From Crambe crambe (taxonomy: Eukaryota > Porifera > Demospongiae > Poecilosclerida > Crambeidae): DNA of 64,000 bases. Within the stretch, counting starts at the first letter, position 1. Each line of letters begins with the position of its first letter. Made by a program: the position numbers and the translations under genes. Positions 44,967 through 57,795 of the stretch are shown piece by piece. The stretch covers positions 434,001 to 498,000 of the forward strand of contig OZ004587.1 in NCBI GenBank assembly GCA_963924555.1, in the 5' to 3' direction. The notes beneath the pieces are model-generated. The model worked only from the letters and a program-made list of their open reading frames with translations. It had not been told where the DNA came from and did not search any database.

Positions 44967-47900
44967 CTATCGCTGCATTTTAGCCATCCTTTCCTGCACC
45001 TCCAGCTCCTTTCGGAAATCCTCCATCACACGTCCCTTCACCTGAACCAAGGATATCTTAGTTCACTAGCTGATTGGTTGGTAAAGGGTCATCAGGATGA
45101 ACTTAATGAGGGTATACCCCCTCTAATTAAGGGTGGACTATCAGAGCCAGTAGTTCTAATGTATGCATACCTTGATCTTAGTAGCATCTTCGTCAGTTAC
45201 ATTGGCAGAAGCTTGCTGAGCAGCTTTCACTAATGTTTCAGTGGCCTTCTTCACAGCTGCACCAGCCATCTACAGTACAAACACATTGTTAAAGCACATG
45301 GGACATGGAAAGAGCTGCTACTTTATAGGCTTTTTGTATTAAAGGGGTGGGGATTCAATAGCAAGGTTGTGTCTACCCCTTGAAACCACTTTTCCAATAT
45401 CAAGTTATTTCATGAAGTTCCTATGAAGGCATTTTACTGGACACATTTTAAGCTTCAATGGCTTGCTTATTTTCAGACTTAGAAACAGCTGAATTTTCTT
45501 TATAAGAAATTCTTGTTATGGAAAGGGGTCATCAAACGAGTGTTACTCTTACCACTCATGCTTGTACTGTACAAGATTGTGTTGTGAGTATGTACCTGTA
45601 ATCTCCTATTGTTCTCTGAACGAGCATCAGCCTTCACCTGACAGGCAATGAGCAGCTGAGCAGTAGAGGAGGCCACGGCCTTAGCTGCCACTACCAGTTT
45701 CTCCTCCTTAGACTGACCTTGCACCACTCCATTGGCAGCTTCACACAGATTGCTCGTAGCACTAGCAACCAGCTTAGCCTGCACACACAAAAACAGTTCT
45801 CAATCACACCAATTGATAACTTTGGAGTATCTGCATGCATAATAAGAGTCTGCATAGTCACAACTACACCAACCAACCAGTAATAACTCATTCTTCACTA
45901 TCAATTTTATCAAAAGTAGTGCCATGAATTTTTAACTCTTAGCTACTCACAGCCGAGACGAGTCCTTCACTCCATTGGCCATCCTCTGATTTGGGGTTGG
46001 AGCTGAGCTTGCCCTGAGCCACCAGTTCCCTCTGAGCTGCAGTGGCTGACCTCACCAGAGCACTAGTAGCACCTGCGATATTCTTAGCCGCTTCAAGAAT
46101 CTGTTCCTCAAAGTTGAGATCTTCATCTGCATGCTACGATACAGGGGGAAAAATAAATAAAAATTAATAAATAAAATAATAATCATATTTTCCTTACAGC
46201 TTTCTCTCTTGGTTTCAGTTCGGCCAGTTTCTTAGCAGCTGCTTCGATGGAGGCAGCAGCCTGTAGTAGCTCAGTCTCGGCTATGACATTGGGATCCTTT
46301 GAGTCTACCCAGTCAGCTAAAGTGCATGCATCAGCAAAAATAAACCTTGCATCCTAAATTTTTATACGTTCGTACCTCTGATGGCTTCAGCAGCTTGGAC
46401 TACTTCTCCAACACAGTTTGCCACCTCCTTGGAGAACTTGGCCAGTTGTGCTTTCTTCTCTGGAGTGGGCTTCATCACAATCTGGTGGATAAGTTCCAGC
46501 AAAGCCTTGAACGCCTGAGCACAATCCTTCCCAGCACTCAGAATCCTGTATCAAATCAATACATTTTAGCTGGCAAAACTGTGTATTCTATATCACTATG
46601 CACACAACATTGTTGAGGAGTGTTGCCTAGCACCTGTAACTTTTATGTTGAACATACATACGTACCTGTCTCTATCATCAGGACTGCCAGCCTGGACAGA
46701 GGCAACTTTGCATGTCTTGAGTAGCTCCCCTACGGCCTTGCGGCCCAAGTTGGCACAGGCTGACACGTCCACTTGCTTGCAAGAGTTGCCAGTTGCCACA
46801 GCCTTAGCTGAAGCCCTGTAGAGGACATAATATCAGTACAGTGGAGTGTCAAAGATGAACCAAGTATAACTATTATTGGAGTCCATATCTAGATTTCTTT
46901 CATACCTTTGTGCTACGTATGAGATCTTCAGGGGTGGCATCAGAAGCTGGAGGATCACTGGAGTCATACTTCTCCAACTCGGCATCAATGGCATCAATCG
47001 TATTCTCCAGGGATCTCACTCCCTTGCCAGCCTCTTCCTCCACATTCTTCACTGTTTTCAACAGAGAAGAAACTTTGGCAACCATAACCTAGGGAAAACA
47101 AGGATTCCAATTAATGCCCACCCGTTTCCAAATAAAGCACACCTTTATTTTAATCAAACCAACCTTAGCAGATGTCTTTAGTTTGTCCATGGCAGGGTCC
47201 TGGACACTCTTTCCTGAGGCAGTACGAGTGGCACCTATCAGATCTCGTAAAGCATTGGCCACATCCTTGGCAGCAGTCAGCAGCAACAACTGCAGCAAGG
47301 ACACATTTTAAAATAAATACACTAACAGATAAACCAACACAAGTTGCCTAAATACAAGAACACATACTGAACAGCTATGAAAAAAATTGGGGGAAAGTCC
47401 TCCATTTATTATTATTTTTCATAAAACTTGGGTATCTTAGAGACCTGTGCTTCCATGTCATCAGATCCAAGAGCAGCAGCTCCCAGTTTGACATGCTCAG
47501 CTTCCTTGGTAATAGTCTTGATGGCATTGGTGGCCGCCTCAGCCAGCATTTCCTGTGTTCCTCCAGCACTGCTCACCAGCTTCTTGGTGTCGTCCACGAG
47601 CACCTTAGCTGTCTCAAGAATACTGACACGATACTCAGAAAAGCTACATAAAGGAAAATTATAGAAGCATGAAATCCACTTCAAAATGCAGAACCTCTAT
47701 ATATATCATCAGGACATATTTCAGTGTCCCACTTCAATAACTGGTCATTTTCCAACCACTTTAAGGATGTTGCTAACCAGTTTCAGTGTTTCATATGGTG
47801 TGTACTCACTTGGCAGTCTGGGGGCCCTCAGCATTGAGAGCACCAGCAGCGCAGAACATGGCAGTAGTCTCCAAGTCACTAACTATGCCAGCGATAGAGG

Positions 47901-48695
47901 AAATAGCTTCGTTGCAGGCCTGTGTACCGATGGCTCCAGCCTGGATGGCTGATACCACATAAGAAACCTGTATGTATGTATGTATGTATGTATGTATGTA
48001 TGTATGTATGTATGTATGTATAAAAGGTCGATTGAAAAGGTCACAGGAGCAATAGATTAAGTACGCATTATACCTTTTCAGTGACAACTCTGGCAGCATC
48101 AGCTAACTCCCTCTTCGAGCGACCATTGTTCGGGTTCCCCTGGATGCTGGCTCCGGAATGGATCAACTCCTTGCAACTCTCTCCCAGATCATAGCCCGTC
48201 TTCCTCAATCTGCTAGCAATCTCAGGGGACTCGATAGTGGCCAGAGCACCACGAGCAGAGTCAACCAGGCAACTGTATGTGGATGTAAGCTCACGGGACA
48301 CATTGGAAAGTTCTCCAGGACTGGAACTGGATTTCAAAACCATGTCCTGAGCATGTTTCGTGAGTCCCTTGCAGTGTTGGAAGGTGTCTGCTTGGTAGTC
48401 AGCATATGTACCCTCAATTTCTCCCTCAGGTGTGGAGCCAAGACGAGTCATGGCCTTGTTGATCTCTTCTGTCATGCCTATGGATTAAAAATGCAGTTAC
48501 GCATGCACTGTTGACATTCCCACTCCTTACCAGATATGAGTCCAGCCTCTCCTCCTGCCTTCTCCAGTGTGGCTGTGAGTTCAGAGACAGCTTGGTTCAT
48601 CAATGTAGCAGCCTCGTCCACTTTATCATGGGCAGCTGTGGACTTGGGGTTGCCTCCAGCATCCTTAGATGCATACACAAGCTGCAATGCACTCT
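44967..48695 (-). CDS. TLN: Talin, C-terminal third (5'-truncated)
   Basis: Thirteen exons, last stop TAG at 44967-44969: 48531-48695, 48074-48477, 47810-47967, 47445-47643, 47164-47289, 46906-47088, 46666-46815, 46376-46545, 46198-46316, 45951-46133, 45596-45778, 45171-45269, 44967-45041; about 737 aa. Talin links integrin tails to actin. Conserved talin rod motifs include ALQLVYASKDAGGNPK, AKVLVDDTKKLV, DWVDSKDPNVIAETELL, NLCEAANGVVQG and STAQLLIACQVKAD, so the part covers the last rod bundles, the I/LWEQ actin-binding region and a short C-terminal helix (MEDFRKELEVQERMAK). All junctions agree in phase except 46906/46815, which is off by one. The 5' exons (FERM head, most of the rod) are absent: 170 bp beyond the first exon a transposon and then unit 2 begin. 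Either a fragment or a gene split by rearrangement. Confidence 0.88.
47970..48021. repeat. (TATG)13 microsatellite
   Basis: Perfect tetranucleotide run in the talin intron between exons 48074-48477 and 47810-47967; it ends directly at the acceptor CATACAG. Confidence 0.95.
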
Positions 48696-48866
48696 CTGAA
48701 ATGAGGGAAAGGGTTTGGATAAACATGACTGTAGCAATGGCATGAATCACACTTATAGCTCTATAGAGAGTTTGCCCAAGAATAAGTAAGGATGGTAAAT
48801 TTCCAATTGATTTTTTATGTTGCATTCATGTCATGTGATATGTCTGACTAGTCTGGCGTCGCCAGC

Positions 48867-49300
48867 CCAGCTTTTCTTCTTTTTTGGGGGGGAGGGGGAA
48901 GAAAAGTGGTCTGGTGGCTCTAGCATCAACTACTTGTGTTGCCCGCATGCACAGCTATAGCTGCGTGCCAATCAGATTGCTCTATTCAGTCACGTGAAGT
49001 AGTATTAATGTTGGCGAGACACACCCACTATTTATTCCATGTTGGCAGAGCTAGAGCTATGGAGAAGTAACCAAGAGCTGTGTTTAAAGAGCTAGGAATA
49101 CCTGGCCTGAAGCCTGAATGGCTGAAAGTTGTATCAGTGATTTTCAAGGGCGATGTGTTCGGTTCAGAAAATTATTCAACACGCATGTATATTGCTCTTT
49201 AAATTATTTTTGAGAAAGCGCATGGGCATCACAAGTAGTTGATGCTAGAGCTCCCAGACCACTTTTCTTCCCCCTCCCCCCCAAAAAGAAGAAAAGCTGG
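48867..49300. mobile_element. Terminal-inverted-repeat element at the talin / unit 2 junction
   Basis: 434 bp with about 70-bp inverted ends starting CCAGCTTTTCTTCTTTTT, a G-tract/C-tract, GAAGAAAAGTGGTCTGG and CTAGCATCAACTACTTGTG. Internal sequence is not coding. No target duplication is seen: the left flank is talin intron, the right flank is the first base of unit 2. Confidence 0.8.
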
Positions 49301-52300
49301 AATCTGAAGCTACCCGACGTATATGTAGGGATTGTTGGCTGGATATACAGAACAAAGATTGATCCCATTTCCATCCTGAGGGAACTCCATCCTTCTTGTT
49401 TCCTTACTTTCCTTGTTTCCTTTCCTTACTTCCTTACTTTTTTACTTAAATTATATCTCATCATGGGAGTGAAGTAGGAATAGTTGGCTCGTAGTTGGTG
49501 ATGGGTAAGGGGTTACTTGACTGAAGTTCACTCTCTTGTTGCTGAACTTTTTTGAACCCCACACAGCCATCCCTACTTCTCTTTTTTATTTAGAATAAAT
49601 ATTTTTTCCGAATTTTTGATGAGGCATTTCAGACAGATATTAAAATTGGTAGAGGCCTCAGCATTTTATCCTTAAGATTCAAGTAGCTAGGTATTTGGTT
49701 ACCAGTAAAACTGATATTGACTTCCCTCTCTCTCTCCCTCATGGAAATCGGAAAATCTTGTGACGATAAACAGCAAATTTAGTTTAGGTGTCTTAATGTG
49801 AGATATTTACTGGATGGTACAAGATATAGATCAGAATTTGCTTGCTGACATGCCATGTGTCACATAACAAGTACCAGTCTAGTCATGTGATCTGATGCTT
49901 AATTATGCATGTGTGTCACATGATGACGTCATATTTTACTGACTCACTTGGAGCCAAATGTGACAGGTATAGGTCTAGTTATGTGATGTCATGTGATACT
50001 CACTTGGTGGCATGAGTGTTATCTGCCTTGCTCTGGAGGTTGGGGGTGGGGTCTTTGTCATCATCATAAAGTCGTAACTTCCAGCTGCATTCTAAGAGGA
50101 ACATGTACACACTAGAGTGAGGCAAGCACACACATACAATGAATTCTAATATGTTCAATGAATTTACCATGCACAATGGATTCTAAGTAGAACCTTAAAC
50201 TGGTTCTGTCATTTATATTTTATTGGATTGAATGAGACATGCCCTACATACATACATACATATGCAAAGTACTAGGGCAATGTACAACAATTGAGTAGAG
50301 CTAGCGAGCAAGTATTCCTATAGGCTTGCTGATAGCTATTCATTTGTCCTTAGAAGATTTTGATGTGAGTTTTATATGTAAGTGGCAAGCAGCTGCATAC
50401 ATAGAAAACTGTAATGCTTACCTCGAAACACCTAGTGCTTAAGATAAGCCTCGAGCCTGCTGCTCAAAAGGCTGTAGAAATAGTTCATTTGTGCTTTGCT
50501 GTTGAGTTATGTAAGTGGCAGGCAGCTGCATGCATAGAAAGCTAAGTACTTACCACAAAGCACTTAGATATGTCTAGTGCCTACAATCCACTTAGATAAG
50601 CCTAGCCCTACTATCCAGCATGCTATAAACAAAGCACACTACAAAAGAGGACAAGTCTCTCTCAAAAAAAGAATACCTTTGTATATACACTCTATACAAA
50701 ATAACCTCCAAAAGAGGATAACCTCTCTACAAAGAAGTGTTAGCTTACCAGTGATATATTCCTGTATCTGTTGCTCGGTAGGAAGGTCATGAAGAACATT
50801 GTCCAGGTATTGCAGTCGATGTAGAGTCATTTCTATCCAACACGGTGTTCCTTTGATGCTCTGCCTGCGATAATCAAGACCCCAGCCCTTGAGGAAACTC
50901 AGACAAAGGATGCACAGACACCCCAGGTCATCCACTCTGATCCCCTTGACCATAGAGAACGTTTGCATTCAAATTACCTAAACAAATATGAGATTCTCTC
51001 TCTTGATGATATCTTACCACATACGTACATACTGTAACAGGTAAATCTGTAATGCAGTGCATAATGAAATGGTAAGTGATGAGATATCAGTAGTTTCCAG
51101 AGTTCTTTACATCAGTAAGGATATTTGTGTGCAGTGGAACCTCCAATTAATGGACATACTTGGGACCATCCTTTGGTCTATTTGTAGAGGTGGTCCACAT
51201 TTGGAGGGTATAGTACATACAAAGGTACTTTTAGATTGAGAGGTTTGTCATCTTTCAGAGTGTCCTTTATCAGAAGTTCCAATGTACTAACAACACTTAT
51301 TTCTCTCGTTCTTTTTCTGGTGTTACTATGAGAAGTTCATCTGAAGTCTCATCAAATCCACATCATGTAAATGTGTAAAATTATTCCACTGAATCTACTC
51401 ACACATATACATACATACCTCTAACAGCAGCTGTATGGATGTCCATGGCAGCATAAGCTTCGGCAGCCTGTTCCTGCATCTTGCCATAGCATTGGTGGAG
51501 ACCAAAGACTGCTTTGGGGTGGACAGCATGTCCTGGGACTTGTCTAGCTCTGCACAAACACACTATGTTCACTCATGCAACGAATCCACACATCTCCATT
51601 ATCTTTCTCCTCAAGAATTACTCCTAAAAAACAAATCACATGCACTTTAAATTTTGGGAAGAAAAGGAATGATGTGGACTCCATAAAAAAGGGTCCCCAA
51701 GCTTCAAGAGGAAATTTAAACTGATGGAAAAGGATAGAATATTGTTTTTGACTAAGACAGTCAGGAAAATGTGACTAATTTACACGCAGGGTACCCTGAT
51801 TTTTCTGATTTCTTTCATCTGAATTACATTGTCATACTTATTTCCAAGTGCCCAGATTATCCTCCATGGCTTTCAATTGGAATCCTGCTACTGAACATTA
51901 CCAAATACTTTATACAACACTGACCACTGACATGCCGTTTTTAAGTGGGTTCTGTCCCTAAATGTCCTGATGCACACCACAAGGTTATTTTAGTGATGCA
52001 ACATTGTTATTCATTGCATGACACCTTAAAGTGCAGAGCACTCCAGTGATCACTACCAATCTCTCATCAACTTCAACCAAGGACCCTCCTACCTTAATAT
52101 TTTATGGGTACAAAATTTAGTGGAGAATCAACCAGTTTAGTCTTAACATGTACTTATTACCAGTTGCCATTCCCAAATACTTCTTCATACTTTAGCTCTC
52201 CATAACTCATGACTACTAGTAGCCTTGGGGCTGAATTTTGGTGTGGAGATAGTCCAACCATCACATGACAAAAGTTTCAGATAACTGAATGAACTACTTC

Positions 52301-55300
52301 ACCATTCCATGTCTTCACCATTCCATGTCTTCATCATTCAAGGTAATTATGAGTTATAATTGTATTTCAAGTAGGAACAATATCAGTTTGAACTCAGCTA
52401 AAATTAACTAAATTTGGTACCCGTTGATAATAGTGACCTTAAGATATACCAAGTCACTATCCGTCCCACTTGACAGTCACTGGCAAAAGCTGTCTCTATG
52501 TAGTGATCATACATTTAAGGCTGAGCAAAGTCACCTCCCTCGTCCAATTTTGTCAGCAAAATTTTGATGAGCCATTTCAGACAAATATTTATAAATAACT
52601 GAAAAATTGGTAGAGCTCAGATTTTATACTGAAAATTCGAGTAGGTTTGGTTATCCAAAGAAACTGATATTGAATAATGACCTCCCTCCCTCATGGAAAT
52701 CTGAAATCTTGTGACGATAAACAGCAAATTTAGTTTATGTGGGATATTTACTGTATGTTACAAGACATAGGTCAGCTGACATGCCATGTGCCACATGACA
52801 AGTACCAGTCAAATCATGTGATCTGATGCTTAATTATAATGTGTGTCACATGATAACGTGATATTTTAATGACTCACTTGGAGCCAAATGTGACAGGTGT
52901 AGGTCTCAGTCATGTGATGTCATGTGATACTCACTTGGTGGCGTGAGTGTAATCTCCCTTGCTCTGGAGGTTGGGGGTGGGATCATTGTCATCACAGATC
53001 ATTAAAGTCGTAACTTCCAACTGCATTCTAAAAGGAACATGTACACACTAGAGTGAGGCAAGCACACACATACAATGATTTTACTATGCACAATGAACAC
53101 AATGAACACATGCACATACTTCAAGAATTATTGAGACATACAAAAGAATGACAATCCAATTCAATGCTCTCTAATTTTAATTAATTTTAGCCTGACTCCA
53201 TGATACGAGGTGTATGGTACTACTCTTATAGCCTGCTCTTCAAGTCATTGTACATGAATCCATCCTCTAATAATGATGATGATCATTTAATATGGAAGTG
53301 GGCAAGTTGACTGCATTTTCTTTACATGTGCCCCTTCTCTAAGGACTTTTATGACTGACAGGATATTGAGGTCAAAGGACATACGAGTCCTACACAAGTA
53401 CATTCATCTCCTTTGAATTCAATCATTTCTAGAAATACTAAAAGTGTTACTGGGAGTTGTGATCCACTAGTGAAACATTTCAGTTGGATCAAAGCCACTA
53501 GCAATCACGACTTATGGAGCATGAGATGCAGCACCTTGACTGTCATTTCTTATTGGGTGGATGTAGAGGCTAGATGAGAGGTACATTGTACTGCACACAT
53601 GGACAGAGCAAAAAAGGTCAGGGGTATTTGGTAAACCCATCATGACTTAGCTATGGGGTGGGGGAGGGCAGTGAAAATACCTGACATGCAAATGCCATTG
53701 CATCTTCATCAGATTATTGGCTACGTCTTCGTTTAATTGGAAGGAATGGATTTAGCATGTGAACAATAAAGTAAGTCCATTTCATTAAACAAATGGTACG
53801 TATTTAGCCAAAATGGATCAGATAATGGAGTATGTCAGGTACATACTGTCGCTGCACTATTGGTGGGCTTAATATAGAATATGATAGTGATGTTATTGAT
53901 ACAGTATGCTTTGTACATCGTAAGAGAAGATCCTATGGATTTCAGTAGGTGAATACTAATCATGACCTCATATATACATACTATGAGGTCTAAGTGTACA
54001 TTTCAACAAGTGGGTTCAGTCGTACGACATCTTTCCATTAGGATGACATGGGATTAGTGAGGAAGATGAAGTGCTCTACATAACTATGTGGAAGCTTATT
54101 GTAAGTTCACCAGACACTGCATGTATCTGTAAGCTTTCCACTCCATTACTACTAATCAGAACTGGAAGGGAAAGGGAAGAGATTTTAAGTCAGAGAGTGG
54201 ACCAGCACTAAACTTATTACAACCCAAAAATACAAGCATCAAATTCTGCACTTGAAATTATTAGCACTTCATGCCACTCCAGCCTAAAAATCAACAATCA
54301 ATCTCTGCCCCCAAGCAATGATATACAACATTAATTAATAATACCTTTATTGCTATATCATCTTGGCCTGTCATGGGAGTGAAGTAGGAATAGTTAGCTC
54401 GTAGTTTGGTAATGTGATGGGTAAGGGGTTACTTGACTGAAGTATACTCTTGTTGCTGGGAGTTCTATGGACAATCCCTATCCTATGCACATGGAACTGT
54501 AGGATAGGACGGACACATAGGATGGAGCCTGCCATGGGAGTCCTATGGATAATCCCTATCTTATGTATATGGGACTATAGGATAGGACAGACACAGTCCC
54601 TATATTAAGTACATTGGACTGTCAAATACATAGTAGGACAGAACACACAAACAGGTACCTATGGGAGTTCCTATGTAACTCCAAGGGAAACCACCTTGTA
54701 ACATTGAAGATTATGGGCCCCCATAGGACTTTTCTCTGTCCTAGACGATACATCCATAGATACTATCCTCCATAGACAAGGGATTACATATGATGGCGAA
54801 CTTGGACACGAGTGACTTTCACACTATTCAAATTACTAAGCAAAACATAAGTAATGCTTTACACTTTCTTGAAATAACAATTGACCAGTAGTCAGTGGAA
54901 ACAACGTACTCTAGTCTTACCAATTAACAGTGAAGGTGGTGGAGTTGGTATAGCCATCAAAGTTCCAACTGTTGTGCATCTGACCACCATTACAATACAT
55001 ACCCATTTCCAAAGCCACCTACACATTTATAGACAATGAATGATCAAGTGTGCTTTATTTGGAATTCTTACTCCAGCGAGATTCCATGGACTTTTTCACT
55101 GTCCTCTGACCCCCAGGAGCAACTGTAGATCCAGTTGACATGCATCTTGTAGTCTTGTACGTAGATGAAGGGCTGTCTCATCCGTCACCTTCCCATCAAG
55201 CAGACACTGATGCTCCATGTGTCACACCCACTGCACACAGGCTGTTATTGACCACAGCTGAGATCAGTCCAGACTCCTGCACACCCAAACAAAAGGGAGA

Positions 55301-57795
55301 CGTAACGATCATTTTGTAGAGATCAATCTATCATGTTGGAAGACCCAAAGCTCTCCAACTAGTGTTTGGTTAAGGGATGAGGTTGAATCATTGAGTGAAT
55401 GTGCATGGTGGGAGATGAAGATGTGTAGGAAGCTGTACTCTACACACGACCTATCCTACCACACTCACTGCATGAAGAGTGAGCCATTGGGGAAGTTAGT
55501 GGACAGTGTGGCACTCCATTGGTCATAGTGTGACTACATCAAAGCCATATGCTGCCACCAGGCACATCACTAATTACAAGATTCTCATCAACCCTTCATT
55601 TCCTTGCTTGCATGCCATATGTCACATGACAAGTACCAGTCTAGTCATGTGATATTTGTAGACCCAGCCATATAATGCCTAATGGTGAGGTGTCATGTGA
55701 TACTCACTTGGTGCCATGAGTGTTATCTCCCTTCTGGAGGTTGGGGGTGGGGTTACTATCATTGTCAATCATTAAAGTCGTAACTTCCAGCTGCAGGAAC
55801 TAGAGTGAGGCAAGAGTAAGTAGAGCCTTAAACTGGTTCTGTAAACATGGTCATTTATTTTATTAGATTGAATGAGACATGCCCTACATACATACATACA
55901 TATGCAAAGTATTAGTTCATCCAAAAGTTAACACATGCTCATTTAGCATATACGTAGGTTGAGTGAGAGGCCAACTCTTCAACACTCCACCTTTCCTCTT
56001 AACCAGTGGAAACTCTATATGAAGGAATAAGGTGAAGAGTTATTCATTACTGAGGGGGTCTATGTCAGCATTGGGTAAGGGGTCTTCACAGTAAAATATC
56101 CACAACTTGTAACAGGTCTGGACTGCTCCACATACCAGGGTCTGTAACAGGTCAGTAAAATCTAACAGGTCTGTAACAGGTCCATATTTTTGGACTGTAT
56201 CAGACCTGCTGCCTCACGGACTGCCTACAGATCAAAAATTAGTACTTTGGTGCCTATAGGATGTACTCTTCTTTTTTTTTTTGTTACATACCTGCTTACA
56301 AGTTGGATTTTTCATCAAATACACTAGTTCAGGGGTCAGAAAAGTTAAGAGTATCACGTACCATAGCTAGTCAGGTACATTTGACTATCAGAAATACTTA
56401 GGTACTGTTCTTGTTGGTGGGTCTTCCTTGGATCGTGATAGATCCCCCACAATGAGCTCCTCCGTACATCCTCCAGCTGCGTAGCTCAGCTGTTTCAGAT
56501 CTCTCAGATTCGTTCTAGTCCTCAGCTCGAAGATAGAAAAGGCGGAGCTAGTGGGCGTGGCTGTACGATATGAATAGGTGCATGCGCAGTTCTCTATCAC
56601 TGGACTACTACCAATATACTGATAGCGGGTGCAAGATGTAGTGCAGAGGATATTTGGATGGTGTGCTGGATTCTGGTGGCTGCAGCAGAGCTTGCTGATA
56701 TGAGAGCTCAGTATATTCCTCCCCAAATACATTGAAGTTACATAGCCCACTTTCCACAACCACCTCTCTTTAACTAAAATCATTTATTCTTTTTTAACTG
56801 CATGGACGGCTGTCACACACCCTGACAGACCGACAATACAACTCAACATTTTCATTCCTTTTCATTGTGCAAGTCATGATGTAATAAAGTATTGTGAAGC
56901 ATTAAAAAAAAAAAAAAATTAGCTAGCATGGCAGTCCTTGAGATGAGAGGAAGCAGTGGACCTCAGTCTGGCTTGTGCATCATGTGACCATCAATAGCAT
57001 ATGTCATCCATGCAACATCATCTTCAGAAGACTGACAGTGAACCAAACAGGAAGGGTACTTTGTGCCAACTAAGCGGCCAATCTTGCAATGGCTGTATTA
57101 ATCATACATAGCTACTTTAGAGAGACATGATATCAAGCTCACATGACCACTTTATTTGGACTGGCTTGGACAGCAAGTTAGCAAGGATTGCATTTATTAA
57201 TTGACATGCAAGGTCTTCCACAAATCTGCACACAACTACTTTCTCTGCTGAAGGATCTCATTTCATATGGCCTTAGGCAATCAGTCTAAAACTTATTCAG
57301 TTTACACTAAGACGCGCATTAATTACGTGATCACTTCCTGTCTAGTGGCTTGTACTAGGTCAATGGAGTGGAATTTGACTTTTAATATTACTGTATTTTA
57401 CCTGTGATATCTCAGAAATGCTTTCAGCTAGTGCTTTCATTTTTTTGAATGAAAGGTTGGTGATCATTCTCTTTACCTTTAATTCAGCAAAAACTCAGTG
57501 CCCTCTCTGATGTGGCAGGGCTAACTAGTGAGATTTCAGCATGGGTACCTATCTTCAGTACACCGGACATCTCGATGCAAATGGATTGGGCCTTTGATAC
57601 TTTGCATGTGGATAGCCAACAGTATGAACTATATAATCATGCAAAAAAACTTAAGTCTAGCTTGAAAACACACTGAACTGCAGGACAATGAAATGTCACA
57701 AAAAATCACTTATTTTGGAGTGACACAGCAAACTTTCTACTCATAAAAGGTTTGTGAGACTTGAATGGAGGCTTAACTAGCCCTTTCTTTACAGT
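49301..57795. repeat. Segmental duplication, unit 2
   Basis: Collinear with 22117-30585. It lacks the 811-bp transposon of unit 1. The exon around PTPNLQSK occurs three times here (50004-50091, about 52935-53022, about 55705-55790) against twice in unit 1, so an additional internal copy was gained here or lost in unit 1. Confidence 0.9.
50004..51623 (-). pseudogene. SMAD4: SMAD4-like MH2 fragment, copy 2 (degraded)
   Basis: Same three exon positions as copy 1: 51419-51623, about 50749-50961 and 50004-50091. The first exon is open through [17 protein letters not shown], then has 10 bases that copy 1 lacks, giving an in-frame TAG and a shift; the bases downstream still spell [12 protein letters not shown] in another frame, closer in length to normal SMAD4. 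The acceptor of the second exon has lost its AG (GCAAAC instead of GCAAG/C), although its body remains open with [13 protein letters not shown]. The upstream candidate exon at about 56410-56529 also has an altered donor (GTACCTAAG instead of GTAAGT). Together these point to a pseudogene. Confidence 0.7.

Noticed and set aside
46876..48745. Plus-strand ORFs across the talin region
   Set aside because: Shadows of the minus-strand talin exons, which have conserved protein similarity and splice sites.
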